In this document: piece after piece, positions 48,734 to 60,295 of the stretch
How the letters are laid out: each line of letters begins with the position of its first letter
Position numbering within the stretch: the stretch's first letter is position 1
Assembly (NCBI GenBank): GCA_002205965.3
Contig: NADL03000017.1
Coordinates: forward strand, 620,001-684,000
Length of the DNA: 64,000 nucleotides
Direction of reading: 5' to 3'
DNA from: Kappaphycus alvarezii
Lineage: Eukaryota; Rhodophyta; Florideophyceae; Gigartinales; Solieriaceae
Notes under the pieces: generated by a model
Database searches by the model: none
What the model was told of the DNA's origin: nothing
Seen by the model: the letters and a program-made list of their open reading frames with translations, nothing else
Program-made: the position numbers and the translations under genes

Positions 48734-51725
48734 CTATAACTGCTCTAAAGTCCACTTTATCGCACATAACGGACAAATGGGGTTGGGGTCGTTTTTTCGA
48801 ACCAACGTGCGAACCTTGGAATGTGTCGCACTGATGAAGTGGCGCCGATATGCGTAGCCGCTCTTATCCTCAACCAATTCTGCGTACTCTTCGCAGTATG
48901 AATTACGTTGGAAAAGCATTAGCCTGTACACTACGGCCATGTTAGCTACTTGGAGAGCAGAGTACCTCCCCACTACGCTCAAAATTGAGTTGTCGCTTGA
49001 ATTGGTATAGCTGAGTGATCGCGAGGCGCGGCTCATCTCATCGACGGCACCTCTCACAAAACTTCAAAACACAAGCGCGGTGGGCCTGATCAATTTAGCA
49101 GGCGGGAGTAATCTCCCTTTTCAGCATTTTTTTTGTAGGCCTGACTCAGATTATAGTAGGACGTTAAAGGTACGAGATCAGATGCGAAGGAAGCCTTAAG
49201 CATCGTTTCATATTCTTTTGGAATATGCTTAGTTTCCTCGCCAATCCACGAGAGAGTAGAATGTCGTATGTAATCCATTGCAAAGAGATATGTGGTCATA
49301 AAATGGCGAGAGGAGCTGAGCAAAGTTGCATAGATAATTTTTCAGCGGCTAGTAGTATTAACTTCAGCTACAACAAACATAACAAACGGAGTGTTAAGAA
49401 CCACCGCGTGGTGTAAACATTGCGCCAGGTACTTATTTGTCGGCACCAGCTTTTTGAATATCTCAGTTGCGTCATCTGTTCTATCCACATGCTCCAAGTA
49501 ATGAAAGAAGCCCACCGTTATGAATACCTCCAGGGCCTTGGCCGCAGTTGATATTGCCGTCATGATTTTCAATTCTACGCCAGCCACAGTACAGGAACCT
49601 CCCTCATCCCGCAAGGCAACGATGGCATCTGGACTGTCCGCGATTAGAGTAGCCGTCTTCGAACCGATGAGTCCGGTGGTCCTGATATACTCGATGCTGT
49701 AATTTCTGAGCGCCGATGTAGCCCTCTACAGCACCCTCTAACCCTCGTGCTCCGAAACAAAGCTTGAAAGGGCTCGGAGCACTTGAAGCTCGTTCTACGA
49801 GACCTTTTCATGCCACATTCGCACCCGTCTCCCAGAGGGTACCTTCTGTGCGCTATAAATTGCCCTGCACCCTCATTCTTTCACAACCATTCCTTTTTGT
49901 TTCTTGCGTATTGGTCCGCCGCCAAACAGAAAGGGGTACTCAGAGAACGCTTGTGTGCCCCGATGGCAGTACAACCCAGGTGTTCGTTAATAAACGAGAT
50001 CGTTTCCTTGGAGTTATGAACGAGATCGGTTTTTTGGAGTTATAACAACGGTCAGCGGCGAATACGGCATCGAACATCGGCATGAATGCGCCGACGGTAG
50101 GGACACCCTGCAAAATTTTCACCAACCGTTGCCAAACGTGTGTGACTTTTTCTCCAGTTCGTGAATAGTGGCAGGCGAGGAAAACATTTGTCAGGGATGA
50201 ACAAATGGCGCTATCAACAGGCCCAAGGACTTTCTTTGGGTTATTTAAATGCGACAGGTTCGTGATTGCGGCAGCCCCATGTGATGTCAAGCGCTAGTGG
50301 TCATCTTCTAGCGCGATTGTCGTAGCAACCCTCACGTACAGCAGTGACCGGTTCACAGCTGCAAGGCTGCTCTCCATATCAGTGATGAGAGCGTTGCCTC
50401 GTAGAGGCTTGTCAGACCACCCCTTTGCAATCTGCTACGTTCTCTGGCGGAGCTCCGCGGTTGCAGAAAATGCGCTCCAGATCTGCAGGTATCTTGGTGG
50501 CTCGATGCAACCTGAAAGAAGAATTCAGAGTTCGCAGGTGCTGAGATGGTCGATACAGAGCATCAATATGATGCTGCGAGTGTGTGGAGCACGAGGACTC
50601 CTTTGAGTTCTTCCATATTAGTCTGTTTCCTGCTCCGTGAGTGAAGGACTCGATTAACGACACTGAAAACCATGTTGAGCACAATGGGTGGGAGAAAAAC
50701 GCCAAAGAGCTTTAAATGGGATATAAGTCACTGATATGATGCTTGGCGCCCCGTGGTTAGACATAAACTCCTCCAAAAGTTCTTCAGAATGCCGTTTACT
50801 TCTTCGAGATACCTTGACTCAGGCTAGTGTCAACATCATCCACAGCGATCTTGAACTTTTCAAAAGGCGATGCATAGCGCCATCCGTCCATCCCCCCTAC
50901 TTTCTGACTCGCCAGACGCTCCGATATCTCTTCCTCCGTCATTCAGTCGTCGGCTTCTTCTCCCTCTTCAACCTGCGACTCCATGCAGAATCTTCAAAGT
51001 TCAAAAATAAGCCAGACTCGACATCCGAGACGATGTCTTGGTAACGGTCTACACTTGATATCTGCGCGAAGCGTGCATTATTTGAAAATAAATCATTGCG
51101 TAGGTCCTCTAGCTCTCCTCCTCAACCTCTTCGTTCTGCTGAGATGGAGCAGAGATGGAGTCTGAACACCGAGAGTTCATGTTCTTAAACTCTTGGGAGA
51201 AAGTGTGATCCTCTTCGCTCATTTCGTCTGATGATGGAGAAGGATGTAAGTCAAATTCTTCACACAGGTTTCGGCGTACAAAGTTGGGACGGGCGGCACA
51301 GAGCACTCGGTATCTGGTACCGTCGTCCCTCTCTTTGTTGGAAAACTTAAACTTTGAGGGAATCGCACCTCACGTCTCACTGGACTGAGATCGCCTGAGT
51401 CGTTTTCAGCTCCCAAATGTTTCAAAGTGTAGAGCACAGATGTTGCCGGGTGTCTCTGCTCAGACAGAGACTTTAAGCACAGTTCGGATTGGCCTGAAGC
51501 CACGTTGGGACTGAGGAGGTGAAGATTTGTGGTACGATCGTGACTAGCTGGGGAATTAGCGAGGGTAGAAGTTTCCAACCTCCTCGGGGAAGGTAAGAAT
51601 GTGCTTATCTCGCGCTGAGAGCTGCCGTTGGGAGAAATGGCATTAGTTAGATTTCGGATAGGCGATTGGCTTTTCATTACGCAGCTGGTTCTTGTGATAT
51701 TTACCCACACTAGACCGTGATTCAC
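48734..51725 (-). pseudogene. DDE transposase with YqaJ-like nuclease segment (element 2), decayed
   Basis: The N-terminal part is Ser-rich and disordered (51219-51725), then acidic (DEMSEEDHTFSQEF, about 51.2 kb). A helical start follows, ISERLASQKVGGMDGWRYAS (about 50.9 kb). The catalytic part has GVPTVGAFMPMFDAVFAADR (about 50.05 kb) followed by CYNSKKPISF, i.e. the A-D-R-G-Y-N box with Gly changed to Cys. Next come IGAHKRSL, PFLFGGGPIRKKQKGMVV and GCRAIYSAQK in shifted frames. A nuclease-like segment follows: LIADSPDAIVALRDEG and VAGVELKIMTA (49.55-49.65 kb), then YLAQCLHHAVVLNTPFVMFV. The C-terminus carries RGAVDEMSRASRSLSYTNSS. This matches the domain order of element 1, so the two are relatives. 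There are many frame changes. It lies immediately next to element 1 on the same strand. Confidence 0.65.
48756..48769 (-). repeat. Inverted right end of element 1
   Basis: Its complement reads TTATGTGCGATAAA, identical over 14 bp to the left end at 44766. Confidence 0.65.
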
Positions 51726-51998
51726 CCTCTCTTTAGGTGAAGATCTGAAATGAGGTGAGTCTACGTCATTAATAGGTGATTGTGCGCGTTTTACGGTGAC
51801 TCAACATTATTCAAATGCACTCTGTATAGCAATAAGCCTTAAGAGAATCACCCATGGAGGCCAAGAGATCTTCCTGTCACTTCTTGGCAAGTGACGGAAA
51901 AACGTCTCCTAAGGAGCATGGAGATATTTGAAAGATGTGAGCGGCAGTGTCCCAGGATATTCCGGAAGGTAGCTGATGTTACTGTGCGTGGTGATGTC
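51726..51998. other. Spacer at the presumed right end of element 2
   Basis: No gene. A sequence at about 51777-51797 (ATTGTGCGCGTTTTACGGTG) resembles the hairpin ends of element 1 (complement of the left end: AATGTGCGTTTTATCGCACA) and may be the decayed end of element 2. Confidence 0.35.
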
Positions 51999-52080
51999 TA
52001 CAGTACAGTAATGGACACTACAGTACTGTACAGTAGTACAGTACGGTAGTACAGTACGAATAAACAATATTGTACTGTTG
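51999..52080. repeat. Dense GTAC-palindrome cluster
   Basis: Eight or more overlapping CAGTAC/GTACTG units in 80 bp, including ACAGTACTGTACAGTAG. It is the densest cluster in the window and lies just outside the gypsy element and its tandem array. Confidence 0.7.
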
Positions 52081-52104
52081 CCAATTACTCTTGGCACGGC
52101 CTCT

Positions 52105-52464
52105 GGTACCACCTGTAGTTTCGAAAGACCCTAGAACAGGTCAGATACCGCTGATGCTTCACTCAAAAGCACCACGTGCAGTCTCTCTCTGGACCTCGGT
52201 ACAGGGTCGGATACCCGTGTCGTTGAATCTCCTTACACTCACATCCATCACCTCCAGTCCCTATCTGAACCTCGGTTCAGGGTCGGATACCTGTTTCGTT
52301 GCCTCTCCTTACACTCAAATCCATCACCTCCCGTCCCTATCTGGACCTCGATTCAGGGTCGGATACCCGTTTCGTTGCCTCTTCTGACACTCACAGGCAC
52401 CACCTGCAGTCCATTTCTGGACCTCGGTACAGAGTCGGATACCCGTTTCGTTACCTCTTCTTAC
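52105..52464. repeat. 76-bp tandem array, four units plus a diverged partial one
   Basis: The box GGACCTCGG-ACAGGGTCGGATACC starts at 52191, 52267, 52343 and 52419, exactly 76 bp apart, with only a few differences between units. A more diverged partial unit precedes at 52105-52160. Units are directly adjacent without unique spacers. The last unit is also part of the terminal repeat of the gypsy element and recurs once at 57521-57600. Confidence 0.85.
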
Positions 52465-52978
52465 ACTGTCGGCAATACCTAGGCCTTGAGCCAGTACTTT
52501 TAGGCTCTTTTGCCGTTTACTTAACGCAAACACGGTTACCCACTCAGGATTAATACTATCACGATTACTCTTGCTTATTAACGAGAACCCGGAAGCGCGG
52601 CTGAATCTCCAAAACACGAATAAGCTGACAAACAGTTTGCTTCGCTTGATCGTGCTAGATCACTGCTTCCCTCTTAGACTCCATCGCTTGCCTCTCTCTT
52701 CCTACCATCTGCGTCCTCTACTAGCACTATTTATACCCACAGTCTGCCCACACATTCGTCTTCCTACTCTCCGTCATGACCTATCGAGTCCAGCGTCATC
52801 ATTAATTGGTCCCTTTTCCCTACATCCCCCTCCTGTTACTAATTGGTCTCAAGGTCTCAAGTTCAATTAGATGTTGATGCATTGCTATACCCGGAAACTG
52901 TTGCCTTGCTGTGCCTGACGAAAAGATGTAACAATGATAGCTGTCCACATATTACAAGATCCGGTTCGCCTGGTCACA
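52386..52978 (-). repeat. 3' LTR of the gypsy element (left copy)
   Basis: The right border at GGTCACA is firm because a polypurine tract abuts it. The left border is uncertain and may lie further left, inside the 76-bp array. Confidence 0.75.
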
Positions 52979-53349
52979 TTCTTCCCTTTCAAGCGCGCCC
53001 ACTGCTCCGAATGCGTCACCACCAGTTCTATCAGTGGTTTGTCGTTGACTGTTTCTTATTTTTCTATTGTTCGCTTTGCAACTCATTCCGCTGGCTTTCA
53101 TCGAACATCTTCACGGCAACTTCAGTTAAATCATTCTCCTTGGTTTATGTCGGAGACTTCCGTCCTCCTACTTTAACCTTACACATCGGCTCTACTTCCT
53201 TTGTCTTCTGGTCTTTCACTTCTTTTACTCCTGCAATCTTTTGCACCATCCTTCGGGCTCCCTGTCTGCACAGTTTCATAGTCTATTATTCTCAATCTGT
53301 TGGCATAAACTCTTTAAACATGTCCTCCGACTTCCAATTGTAGTTCGAA

Positions 53350-54260
53350 GCCAACTATCCCCATCTTTTCTTTTATCCTGTATGGGCCTATCCATAGCTT
53401 CCAGTGCTTGTTCTCCTCGAGTTTTGCCAACTCTAGGCTCCAAACCATTAAAAGATCCCTTAGTTCATATTAGGTCTACTTTATTGCCTTGACGCGTATT
53501 AACCAAAGCTTTGAGTAACCCCGAAAGCTTCTTTGCCAGGCAAGCTGGCTCATCTTCATCGTTGTCAATGTATAGCTCGGCCTATGCATTAAACCCATTG
53601 ATACCAAACACTGCCTTGAAAGGGGCTATCCCTGTAGTCTCGAACACTGTAGTGCACACTGTAGTGTTTTAGTGTTGTAGCGGAAACGAGCCAAAGTAAC
53701 ATGAGAATCCAAGTCTTCCATCCCTGTACTTAAAATAGTTAAAAAACTGGTCAAATCTCTCAAAAGTGTTCTGTTCCAACGCTCCACAGCACCATTAGCT
53801 TGCGGGTGCAGTGGGTAGGTTGTGAGCTGCTTGATACCTAACATCTGTGTCAGACTTGTTATAACCTCACCAATCAAACTCGGCTCTCGATCTAACGAGA
53901 ACCTTTCCATGGGTCCGAAGAGTGAAATCCATTCATCAATCATTACTCTCGAAATAATTTCTGCGTTCTCATCAGGCATGGGTAATACCCTCACATAACG
54001 TGTGTACAAATCAACCGTAGCAATAAACTTCCGATTTCCGTCTTTAGTTTTCGGTGTGATCGATTGTATGTCAAGTTACACATATGAGAACGAGCACTTG
54101 GATGTGTCACCTCCATACGAACTTGTTTCTGCGGCTTGACATTCTCCGACACAATGCATGGCTCGAATTTATTTATATATCTCCTTACGTCGTTTCTGTA
54201 GCTCTTCACCCCTAGATTCCCTCCAACCTCCGCAAGGTACGCCGCAACCTGTAATGTCCC
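53350..54260 (-). pseudogene. gypsy integrase region (fossil)
   Basis: Contains DEWISLFGPMERFSLDREPS and TYPLHPQANGAVERWNRTLL, the second Asp and the Glu regions of the Ty3/gypsy integrase core. YNTKT lies downstream. It would insert element DNA. The region is broken. Confidence 0.8.
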
Positions 54261-54599
54261 GTCAACTTGGATCCATGCACATGGCTTAGGGCCTCATCTA
54301 CCATCCTATTAGCGACCCACAACTGGGAGCTATCCGCCATGGTATTTCCTCAGCACGCCATCCTCGTCTATAACAATCCCATGCATTCGTGCATAGCTAC
54401 CCAACTCCCCGAATCCCCCTGCTGTGCCTTCTTTATTTCAGTTACAGATAAAAAAATCTTGCCCGATGATTTGCGTCTCCCTCATGGTGCACACATATTA
54501 TTCACCTTTCTTCAGCGGCTCATATCATCTCTGACACAATAGTTTAGAGATTGAGTCCCTGCTGAGTGTATCAGGCAAGACACGCTGTGTCCCAGGCGC

Positions 54600-55940
54600 A
54601 TGTACAATGTGAAATTCGTAATCTTGGACATCCATGACCTACCTAGCCAAACAATAACGCGGCTCCTTCAAGTTGAGCAGCCACTTGAGCCACAACTGAT
54701 CTGCCACTACTGTAAACTTTTCTCCATGTCAGAAGTGTGGCCACTTCTTTAAGGCATATTCCACTGCCAAACATTCCGTTTGATGCACAGGATACGATAA
54801 TCATGCTCCCTTGATTTGCCTGCTGGTGAATGAAAATGTTCTTCACTCCTCTCCATCTAGTTGAAGTAAAAATCCTCCAACTCCATACGCACTGACGTTT
54901 GTCATCAGCTTTTTTGGTTTACTCACCTTGGCAGACACCAATATCTGAGTTTCATTCAATGCTTCCTTTGGACTTTTCCATTTCTCAGTTTGTTCTTGCT
55001 TCCACCTGCCAATCCTTTATGATAAACCGCTGCCCCCTTCCTCGCTTTTAGCGAAGCCAGTCCCCTTAAGTACTGCGTAGAGTGGCCTGGCCATGTCTGC
55101 AAAATGTTCTATAAACCGTGAAAAATAATTGGAGGGCCCCAACAAGCGCATTAGTTCCTCACTTGAAGCTGGTTCTTGTAACCACTGGATGGCTTGCATG
55201 TTATCTACTGCTCGCCTCAATGCTTCTGGTCCCACATAAGGCCCTAGTACCTAAACTCGTCGTACACCCAAACGAAATTTTGAGAACTTCAACCTTACAC
55301 CTATATCGTATAATATACCCACTATTTCATCGAGAGATTTAAAGTGTTCTGCTTCGGTCGCGGTTCCAATATTCGCATCGTCCAAGAAAGATAATACGTC
55401 TTGCCCCTTACGGCTGATCTACTATCCTTTGAAACGTGCTCGGAGCGTTCCTGATGCCTTTTGGTAACCGTGTATACTGTAGCAATCCTATGAATGTACA
55501 AACAGCGGTGAGAGGTCTTGACTCCTTTGCCATTTCCACATGATAATACCATCGTTGAGATCAAGCGAACTGAATATTTTCTCTCTTTCCAACCATTCTA
55601 TCACTTCCCTGCAATCTCCCATAGGGTAGACATATGTCATTGTAAGATTATTCAGTGCTCTGATGTCCGTTTTGACCCTCACTCCCGCATCCTTTTTGGG
55701 AACAAAGACGTTTAATGCTGCCCACGGAGAAGTGGACGGTTCTAGCACTCCTAATTTCAACAGCCGTGTCATGGATTCCTTCCCGGTCTGCTCTTCTTGT
55801 GGCAAGCGTCTTCGCAACGGGCTACATACCGGAGTTTCCCCTGGCTTGAGCTTTATCGTGTCGTTCACGCCCTTGATCTTCGCAAACCCCTTGAATATTC
55901 CCCTATGCTTCCAAAGTAGCTTCTTCAAGGCCTCCTGCAT
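54600..55940 (-). pseudogene. gypsy reverse transcriptase and RNase H region (fossil)
   Basis: The reverse transcriptase has LLKLGVLEPSTSPWAALNVF, VPKKDAGVRVKTDIRALNNL and IFSSLDLNDG, the early motifs of the gypsy enzyme. The connection reads LLGPSNYFSRFIEHFADMAR and PLYAVLKG. The RNase H part is weaker (LKEVATLLTWRKVYSS). The region is broken. Confidence 0.8.
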
Positions 55941-55999
55941 AGCTAGATTGTCCGAGAATCCCGATACATCTATCTCATTCCTTAAGTCTCGTCAACTTC

Positions 56000-57490
56000 C
56001 GAGTACTCAATAACACTTCGTACCTCCTCTCTCTCCAATGTTGGCTGCCTACTGACCGGAACCGTACAGAATTCTTCTCGATGTACAATAGTTCCTGTGT
56101 TCCTGTCCAGATCCAGAACTAGACCTTACTTCTTCCAGAACCGTGAGCCAATTAGCAATTTTGATGGTAACATGTCTAGCACACTTACCTCTTCCGTAAA
56201 CAGGCCACCCCAAACACTGAATGTTAATATGTCGATTTCTAATACTTCTAGTGCTCTTACATCCACAGTGACTGCCGTTGTCATGTTATTAACAATCTTC
56301 CAACCTTGGCGAATAAACCATGTTTTATTCGCCAGATTGGTCTCACGGCAATGTCAATCGGTGTCCACAGCGTCAAGTCGCGGCATTTCACCTGAACAAG
56401 CAAAGTCCTCCTCCCCCTACACCCGGAGATTCTTCAAAAGTACATACTCTCTCCTTCCCGAGCTGCCTTTCCCATGGTCCTGATCTTTTTTCTTTTTTCA
56501 ATTTTTTGAACGTAATCATACTTAACATTTGATACTTGTTTTCTCTGCTTATTCTTTTCTTGTGACAAAATATTATTCCTTGAAGTTAAGGGCCTTTGTT
56601 ACTTTCCTCCCGGCCATCACATGCTGATCCCGATCTTGGTTTTTTGTGGCTATTGCTTCACTTGTACACTTTCCTCCACGCGCGATATGCACTTTCTCAC
56701 CACACTTGTAGCATATGTAATTGGCGTATTTGTCCTTACCCTGGTCGCTCTCGTTGATCTCCCGAACGTACTCCCTGGTTATTTGTGTGCCTGCCACCCG
56801 GCTCAATCGTGCAACCACTTCGTCGAATGATCCTGTGATTAACTGCGCCTGGTCCCGAGGCTAGGTGGGTATTCCTTCCTTTAGACGATTAAGCAGCGTG
56901 TCTTCCTCGACTGTGCTCGGCAGCCCTAACGCAGCAGTCCGCAATCTCTGCGCAAATGCGACGAAGCTCTCGCGCTTCTAGTTTCATCGCATTTCGAAGA
57001 ACCGCTCTTAGAGTGCTGCCTGGTGTACACTATTGCAGAGCCGCTATTATAGAACAACCCGCAGAGCTGTGTAATTGAGATACCTACGATTCAAAACCCT
57101 TTTGTACACCGTTCTAGCACCATTGTCAAATGCTAACGGCAATAACCTTTTTTGTGTTGACTCCGTAGCTGGGAAATCCTTCGTGAGGCTTGCCCACGCC
57201 CTTTTGGCGTTGGAGAACGACCCATCTCCCACGCGTTTGCATCTAAAATGCTCCAGGCCATTCTGCTATATTCGATATGCTACATACGCGACGTATACTC
57301 CAATTGATCCAATTTGACCACTCTTCGCATCTTCGTCCACTTGCGTTTCCATCTGCTCCCTTTTCTTCGTTAGTGTAAGTTCTTTTCTCAACTCAGAAAT
57401 TTTCTCTGATTGGAACTTAATCTTTCTGAGTAGCTGCTGCACTATGCCTTCAAGCGTGACCTGCCCACCCTTACTCCACAAGACTTAGCT
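56000..57490 (-). pseudogene. gypsy Gag and protease region (fossil)
   Basis: The start (57266-57481) is a charged coiled-coil-like segment (QSEKISELRKELTLTKKREQ). Further on lies YICYKCGEKVHIARGGKC near 56.7 kb, a zinc-knuckle-like motif of Gag. The protease is expected at about 56.0-56.5 kb but is not clear. The region is broken. Confidence 0.6.
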
Positions 57491-57520
57491 GTAGCGACAT
57501 CAGTTTCAACAGATGCGTCA

Positions 57521-58113
57521 GACACTCACAGGCACCACCTGCAGTCCATTTCTGGACCTCGGTACAGAGTCGGATACCCGTTTCGTTACCTCTTCTTACA
57601 CTGTCGGCAATACCTAGGCCTTGAGCCAGTACTTTTAGGCTCTTTTGCCGTTTACTTAACGCAAACACGGTTACCCACTCAGGATTAATACTATCACGAT
57701 TACTCTTGCTTATTAACGAGAACCCGGAAGCGCGGCTGAATCTCCAAAACACGAATAAGCTGACAAACAGTTTGCTTCGCTTGATCGTGCTAGATCACTG
57801 CTTCCCTCTTAGACTCCATCGCTTGCCTCTCTCTTCCTACCATCTGCGTCCTCTACTAGCACTATTTATACCCACAGTCTGCCCACACATTCGTCTTCCT
57901 ACTCTCCGTCATGACCTATCGAGTCCAGCGTCATCATTAATTGGTCCCTTTTCCCTACATCCCCCTCCTGTTACTAATTGGTCTCAAGGTCTCAAGTTCA
58001 ATTAGATGTTGATGCATTGCTATACCCGGAAACTGTTGCCTTGCTGTGCCTGACGAAAAGATGTAACAATGATAGCTGTCCACTTATCACACGATCCGGT
58101 TCGCCTGGTCACA
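57521..58113 (-). repeat. 5' LTR of the gypsy element (right copy)
   Basis: Same length as the left copy and nearly identical. It carries a single 76-bp unit where the left side has four or more. Confidence 0.8.
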
Positions 58114-59300
58114 TTAATGTAACATTACTCGGTACCCTATATTTTCCGAAGGATACTGTAGTACTGTACTGTACAGTTGTGAGATGACGCATGCATTTGG
58201 AAAGCAATCCAGAAATCAAAAGTGCTGATCAGCATTAAAAGGACAACTTCCAAATGTAATCATTCGGACACGTACTGTACGAATTCGGAGGAAAAGGATA
58301 TATACAGCCAAAAGATGGCGAACACAATGCGATCGGACACAACGGAACATAACCAGGATCAGAACAACAATAACGAGCGAACATAAGCGAAAGAGCGGAA
58401 CGCGAATGCAGAATGAGGACACGGACTACAACAAAATGCAGAGAAAAGAAGAGCACAGTTTATACGGCATGAAAAAAATGATTCCTAGCGTGGTTAGCTT
58501 CAACTTGAGGATCAAACGTGTATATGTAATTTAGAATAGCAGCTGACCAAAGCGGAAACGTAGACAGCACACCGGCATCTGGTGCCAAACTTCCTTGCCA
58601 TTGCCTGGAACCCTTTATCCGTCGTGACTTACGCTCTGCAGCCAAAATACAGTATGCAGCATTACCTCATACACCTCTCTGTAGCTTAATCTATAGTTAT
58701 ACACTCAGACGGCAAAGATTTTCTGTAAAGCCTTCCTCTTCAGGCAACACGTCGATCTCCGAATAAGGAAAAGTTTTATTACCAAAGCGACGTCAGGATG
58801 TGGGTGAGAAGGGTCTGCGTCTTCGGTTACGGGGGTGATACCAAGGCTAAATGAGTCGATAATGGAATTAGAAATGTTATTTATTCAGTTATAGACCTAT
58901 GCTACTGTCGTGTCCTGGATGCTGATATCCAGGACAGTGACGTCAAAGAGGATGAACACGACGATGATAATTTAGTAACGTTCACTAAGCAGCGGGACAT
59001 AGTCGAACGATACTGGTTTCGGTCACCAATTATTTTCCTACCGATGCAGGTAAGCAGAGTATAAAGCCCGGTCTTCGAGTATTCATTTGACGGCGCTTCA
59101 AGAATGAGGATTTTGGCATGTTAACCGAGAATTTTCCTGGTGTTGTCCAGGAAATCTAAACTGCTCTCGTCACGTGCCGACGGAGCAACAAAAACAACCA
59201 ACCGCCTTGATCATGACCGACAATGCGCGTCTGCCCGATACAGTTCACAATAATCTCTCAGCCTACTCGTCTCCGAGCAGAGAGCAAAAACCAGTTGGTT
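58114..59300. other. Spacer between two retroelements
   Basis: GTAC motifs recur at about 58148-58170. An open frame on the minus strand at 58460-58645 is unassigned. A perfect 10-bp hairpin lies at 58911-58936. The right part (from about 58.9 kb) may already be the leader or LTR of the next element, but I found no second copy of it in the window. Confidence 0.35.
58911..58936. repeat. Perfect 10-bp inverted repeat (hairpin)
   Basis: TGTCCTGGAT, six bases, ATCCAGGACA. Confidence 0.6.
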
Positions 59301-59932
59301 AACAAAAGGAATGCTGTCATCGGGGGCCAGTATTTTGAGAGTTAAAAGATACCATCAGTGAGCTCGTCAAGTACGGACAAGATAGTTCCAATGAAGATTT
59401 TATGAAGCACGCAGACAACGCCAATGAGATAGCGATAGAATCAGACAACAGAATTAACAAGAGTGTCTCGGTCGATGGGAAAATACTCACTTTCAATCAG
59501 GAAGCTGCGATAGCAGCTCTCAAAAACATCAGAGCATCAGACACAGACAGTATCAAAGGAAACAATAACCATAAGAAGATCCGCAGTACACCAATCGTCG
59601 GCTCTATGATTGCGAGTGGCCGTCAGGAATAACTTGATTAAATCACACCCGGAACGAGCGTGAAGCTGGTCACGCGCTGCCGTGCCATATAGCGGAATTT
59701 ATCATTGGGCAGGCGACCTACAGTGTCCCATGTATAGGAAGGATGGGAAAGAGGGCTGTGTGTCGAAACCTGACAATTGAACGGACCTTCCCAACAAGAT
59801 AAATAGTGAGCGTACAATGCATGGGCCGCCTCATGAACGAAGGGTACGTTTCTCGGAGCCTCCCTATTCCCCAACTAGGCAAGATCAGCACGAATGTAAC
59901 CGGACGTCTCCAAATCAGTACTTTAGCAACTA

Positions 59933-60169
59933 ATGAAGGACTTGAATTCCGTTTACGACCCAGGTGCAACCCGATGTATAGTTGGAGTCAATTACGCGGT
60001 GAGACTTTGCGAACTCCTGCAGGTAGACTTGAAAATTAATCGACCGAACGAATTGCAATTGCACGGGTGGGGAAAAGCATGTCACGACCCGAAGCCAGTG
60101 GTAGGTGTTTGGGAAGTTACTCTATTCGACATACGGAAATCCATGCACAATACGATTCGATATCATTGA
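59933..60169 (+). pseudogene. Retropepsin-like protease segment (fossil)
   Basis: DPGATRCIVGVNYAVRL resembles the D-x-G-A active-site loop of retroelement aspartic proteases, followed by ELQLHGWGKA, a plausible flap region. Confidence 0.5.
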
Positions 60170-60295
60170 CGGCGACTCAATTTTTGTGACAGTCTTTTTC
60201 GTTAATAATTATCGCAACAGGATAAAATCTCAAGACCGCCGATCCTGAGGAGCAGACGCTCACTGGAAAACTCCGGTCGCATATTTGCAACTTTC

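Larger units (their letters stand above)
44766..48769 (-). mobile_element. PiggyBac-like DNA transposon relic with YqaJ-type nuclease (element 1)
   Basis: A 14-bp sequence TTATGTGCGATAAA at 44766-44779 reappears in inverted orientation at 48756-48769. The transposase relic described separately lies between them, so these are probably the element ends. The similarity continues weakly for about 10 bp inwards. A second hairpin of the same type (TTATGTGCG with CGCACATAA) lies at 44970-44993. A TTAA target duplication, expected for true PiggyBac, is not visible. The size of about 4 kb suits a transposase of roughly 900 residues. Confidence 0.6.
52386..58113 (-). mobile_element. Ty3/gypsy-type LTR retrotransposon with near-identical ends, broken inside
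   Basis: A 593-bp direct repeat (52386-52978 and 57521-58113) encloses a minus-strand body with Gag, protease, reverse transcriptase, RNase H and integrase signatures in Ty3/gypsy order. On the minus strand the repeats start TGTGACCAGG, and just before the left one is a purine run (GAAAGGGAAGAA), a good polypurine tract. I count about three differences between the repeats, so the insertion looks young. No target duplication is evident, partly because the left outer edge merges into the 76-bp array. The body looks broken, with roughly half a dozen or more breaks. Confidence 0.85.

Noticed and set aside
49764-50045. Plus-strand open frames opposite element 2
   Set aside because: They are the reverse side of transposase-coding sequence whose minus-strand motifs are clear.
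52105-52464. CRISPR-like repeat array
   Set aside because: Units are directly adjacent with no unique spacers, the genome is eukaryotic, and the last unit belongs to an LTR.
52571-58005. Two identical 99-codon open frames (52571-52870 and 57706-58005) as a duplicated gene
   Set aside because: They are the same part of the two LTRs of the gypsy element and show no coding signature.
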